Source of the DNA: Bauldia sp.
GTDB lineage: Bacteria > Pseudomonadota > Alphaproteobacteria > Rhizobiales > Kaistiaceae
Reading direction: 5' to 3'
DNA length: 5,104 nucleotides
NCBI GenBank assembly: GCA_020442095.1
Contig: JAGRKY010000726.1
Coordinates: 1-5,104, forward strand
How positions within the stretch are numbered: position 1 is the first letter of the stretch; each line of letters begins with the position of its first letter. A program made the translations under genes and the position numbers. The notes beneath the pieces were generated by a model. The model saw only the letters and a program-made list of their open reading frames with translations, searched no databases and was not told where the DNA came from. This document shows, in pieces, positions 4,744 through 5,104 of this stretch.

Positions 4744-5104
4744 TGCGGGTACTGGTCGTCGAGGACGAGAAACGGATCGCCGCCGATGTCGGCGCGACGC
4801 TGAAGAATGCCGGCTATGTCGTCGAGACGACCGAGGACGGCGAGGAGGCGTGGTTCCTCGGCGACACCGAGGATTATGACCTGATCGTCCTCGATCTCGG
4901 CCTGCCGAAGATGGACGGGCTCGCCGTGCTGAAGCGGTGGCGCGCGGCCGGGCGCACCATCCCGGTCCTCGTCCTCACCGCCCGCGGCGCCTGGTCGGAG
5001 CGGGTCGAGGGGATCGATGCCGGCGCCGACGATTACCTGCCGAAGCCCTTCCACATGGAAGAGCTCGTCGCGCGCCTGCGCGCCATCATCCGCCGCAGCC
5101 ACGG
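4743..5104 (+). CDS. OmpR/PhoB-family response regulator, FeuP-like (receiver domain; cut by window end)
   Basis: The first 120 residues are visible, a complete receiver domain. Seen: acidic pair Glu7-Asp8, phosphoacceptor Asp51 in VLDLGLPKMDG (49-59), Thr79 in VLTARG, and Lys101 in YLPKPF, all the residues needed for phosphorylation. The stretch WFLGDTEDYDLIVLDLGLPK, together with GIDAGADDYLPKPFHMEEL, strongly recalls FeuP and other PhoP-like regulators of Alphaproteobacteria. The winged-helix DNA-binding domain and, presumably, a kinase gene lie beyond the window. The ATG overlaps the stop of the preceding PepSY gene (TGATG). The hexamer repeats at 4346-4386 are a natural autoregulatory target. 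In this family such systems respond to envelope, osmotic or metal conditions; the signal here is unknown. Confidence 0.93.
   Translation, partial: MRVLVVEDEKRIAADVGATLKNAGYVVETTEDGEEAWFLGDTEDYDLIVLDLGLPKMDGLAVLKRWRAAGRTIPVLVLTARGAWSERVEGIDAGADDYLPKPFHMEELVARLRAIIRRSH

Overview
The window is GC-rich bacterial DNA with dense short-gap gene packing. It carries an alphaproteobacterial style of gene content: a quinolinate synthase of the long-N-terminus type behind an AT-rich palindromic operator, a YtoQ-family protein, and a PepSY / cytochrome b / OmpR-type regulator cluster whose regulator resembles FeuP of rhizobia. I would place it in Alphaproteobacteria, perhaps Hyphomicrobiales, but the sequence alone does not fix the genus.

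Layout. Positions 1-380 (minus) hold the first 126 codons of nadA. A 275-base intergenic region follows, with a 23-bp palindrome directly upstream of nadA and a possible promoter for the next gene. Positions 656-1894 (plus) encode a 12-helix MFS transporter of the MCT/OFA type, and 1992-2474 (plus) a YtoQ-family protein. From about 2451 to 4666 the window holds an imperfect tandem duplication. The downstream copy (3285-4666) is intact: a GC-rich hairpin, a diheme cytochrome b (minus), an exported PepSY protein (minus), a divergent control region, and a second exported PepSY protein (plus). That last gene runs on past the repeat and overlaps by one base an OmpR-family response regulator cut by the window end. 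The upstream copy (2451-3284) keeps the same order but is decaying. Its cytochrome b has an in-frame 489-base internal deletion and has lost its ATG, its minus-strand PepSY protein is open but strongly diverged, and its plus-strand PepSY gene is a frameshifted, truncated pseudogene fused to a copy of the ytoQ tail.

How the parts may work together. The intact module looks like a divergent regulon: one arm makes a periplasmic PepSY protein plus a membrane cytochrome b, the other a periplasmic PepSY protein plus a response regulator (its kinase presumably lies beyond the window). Between the arms, and preserved in both copies, is a 41-bp element of two oppositely oriented pairs of GTCAGC-like hexamers. 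The hexamers repeat every 11 bp, the geometry used by OmpR/PhoB-family dimers. I infer that the regulator controls both arms, including itself. This double operator and the duplicated, partly eroded module around it are the most interesting content of the window.
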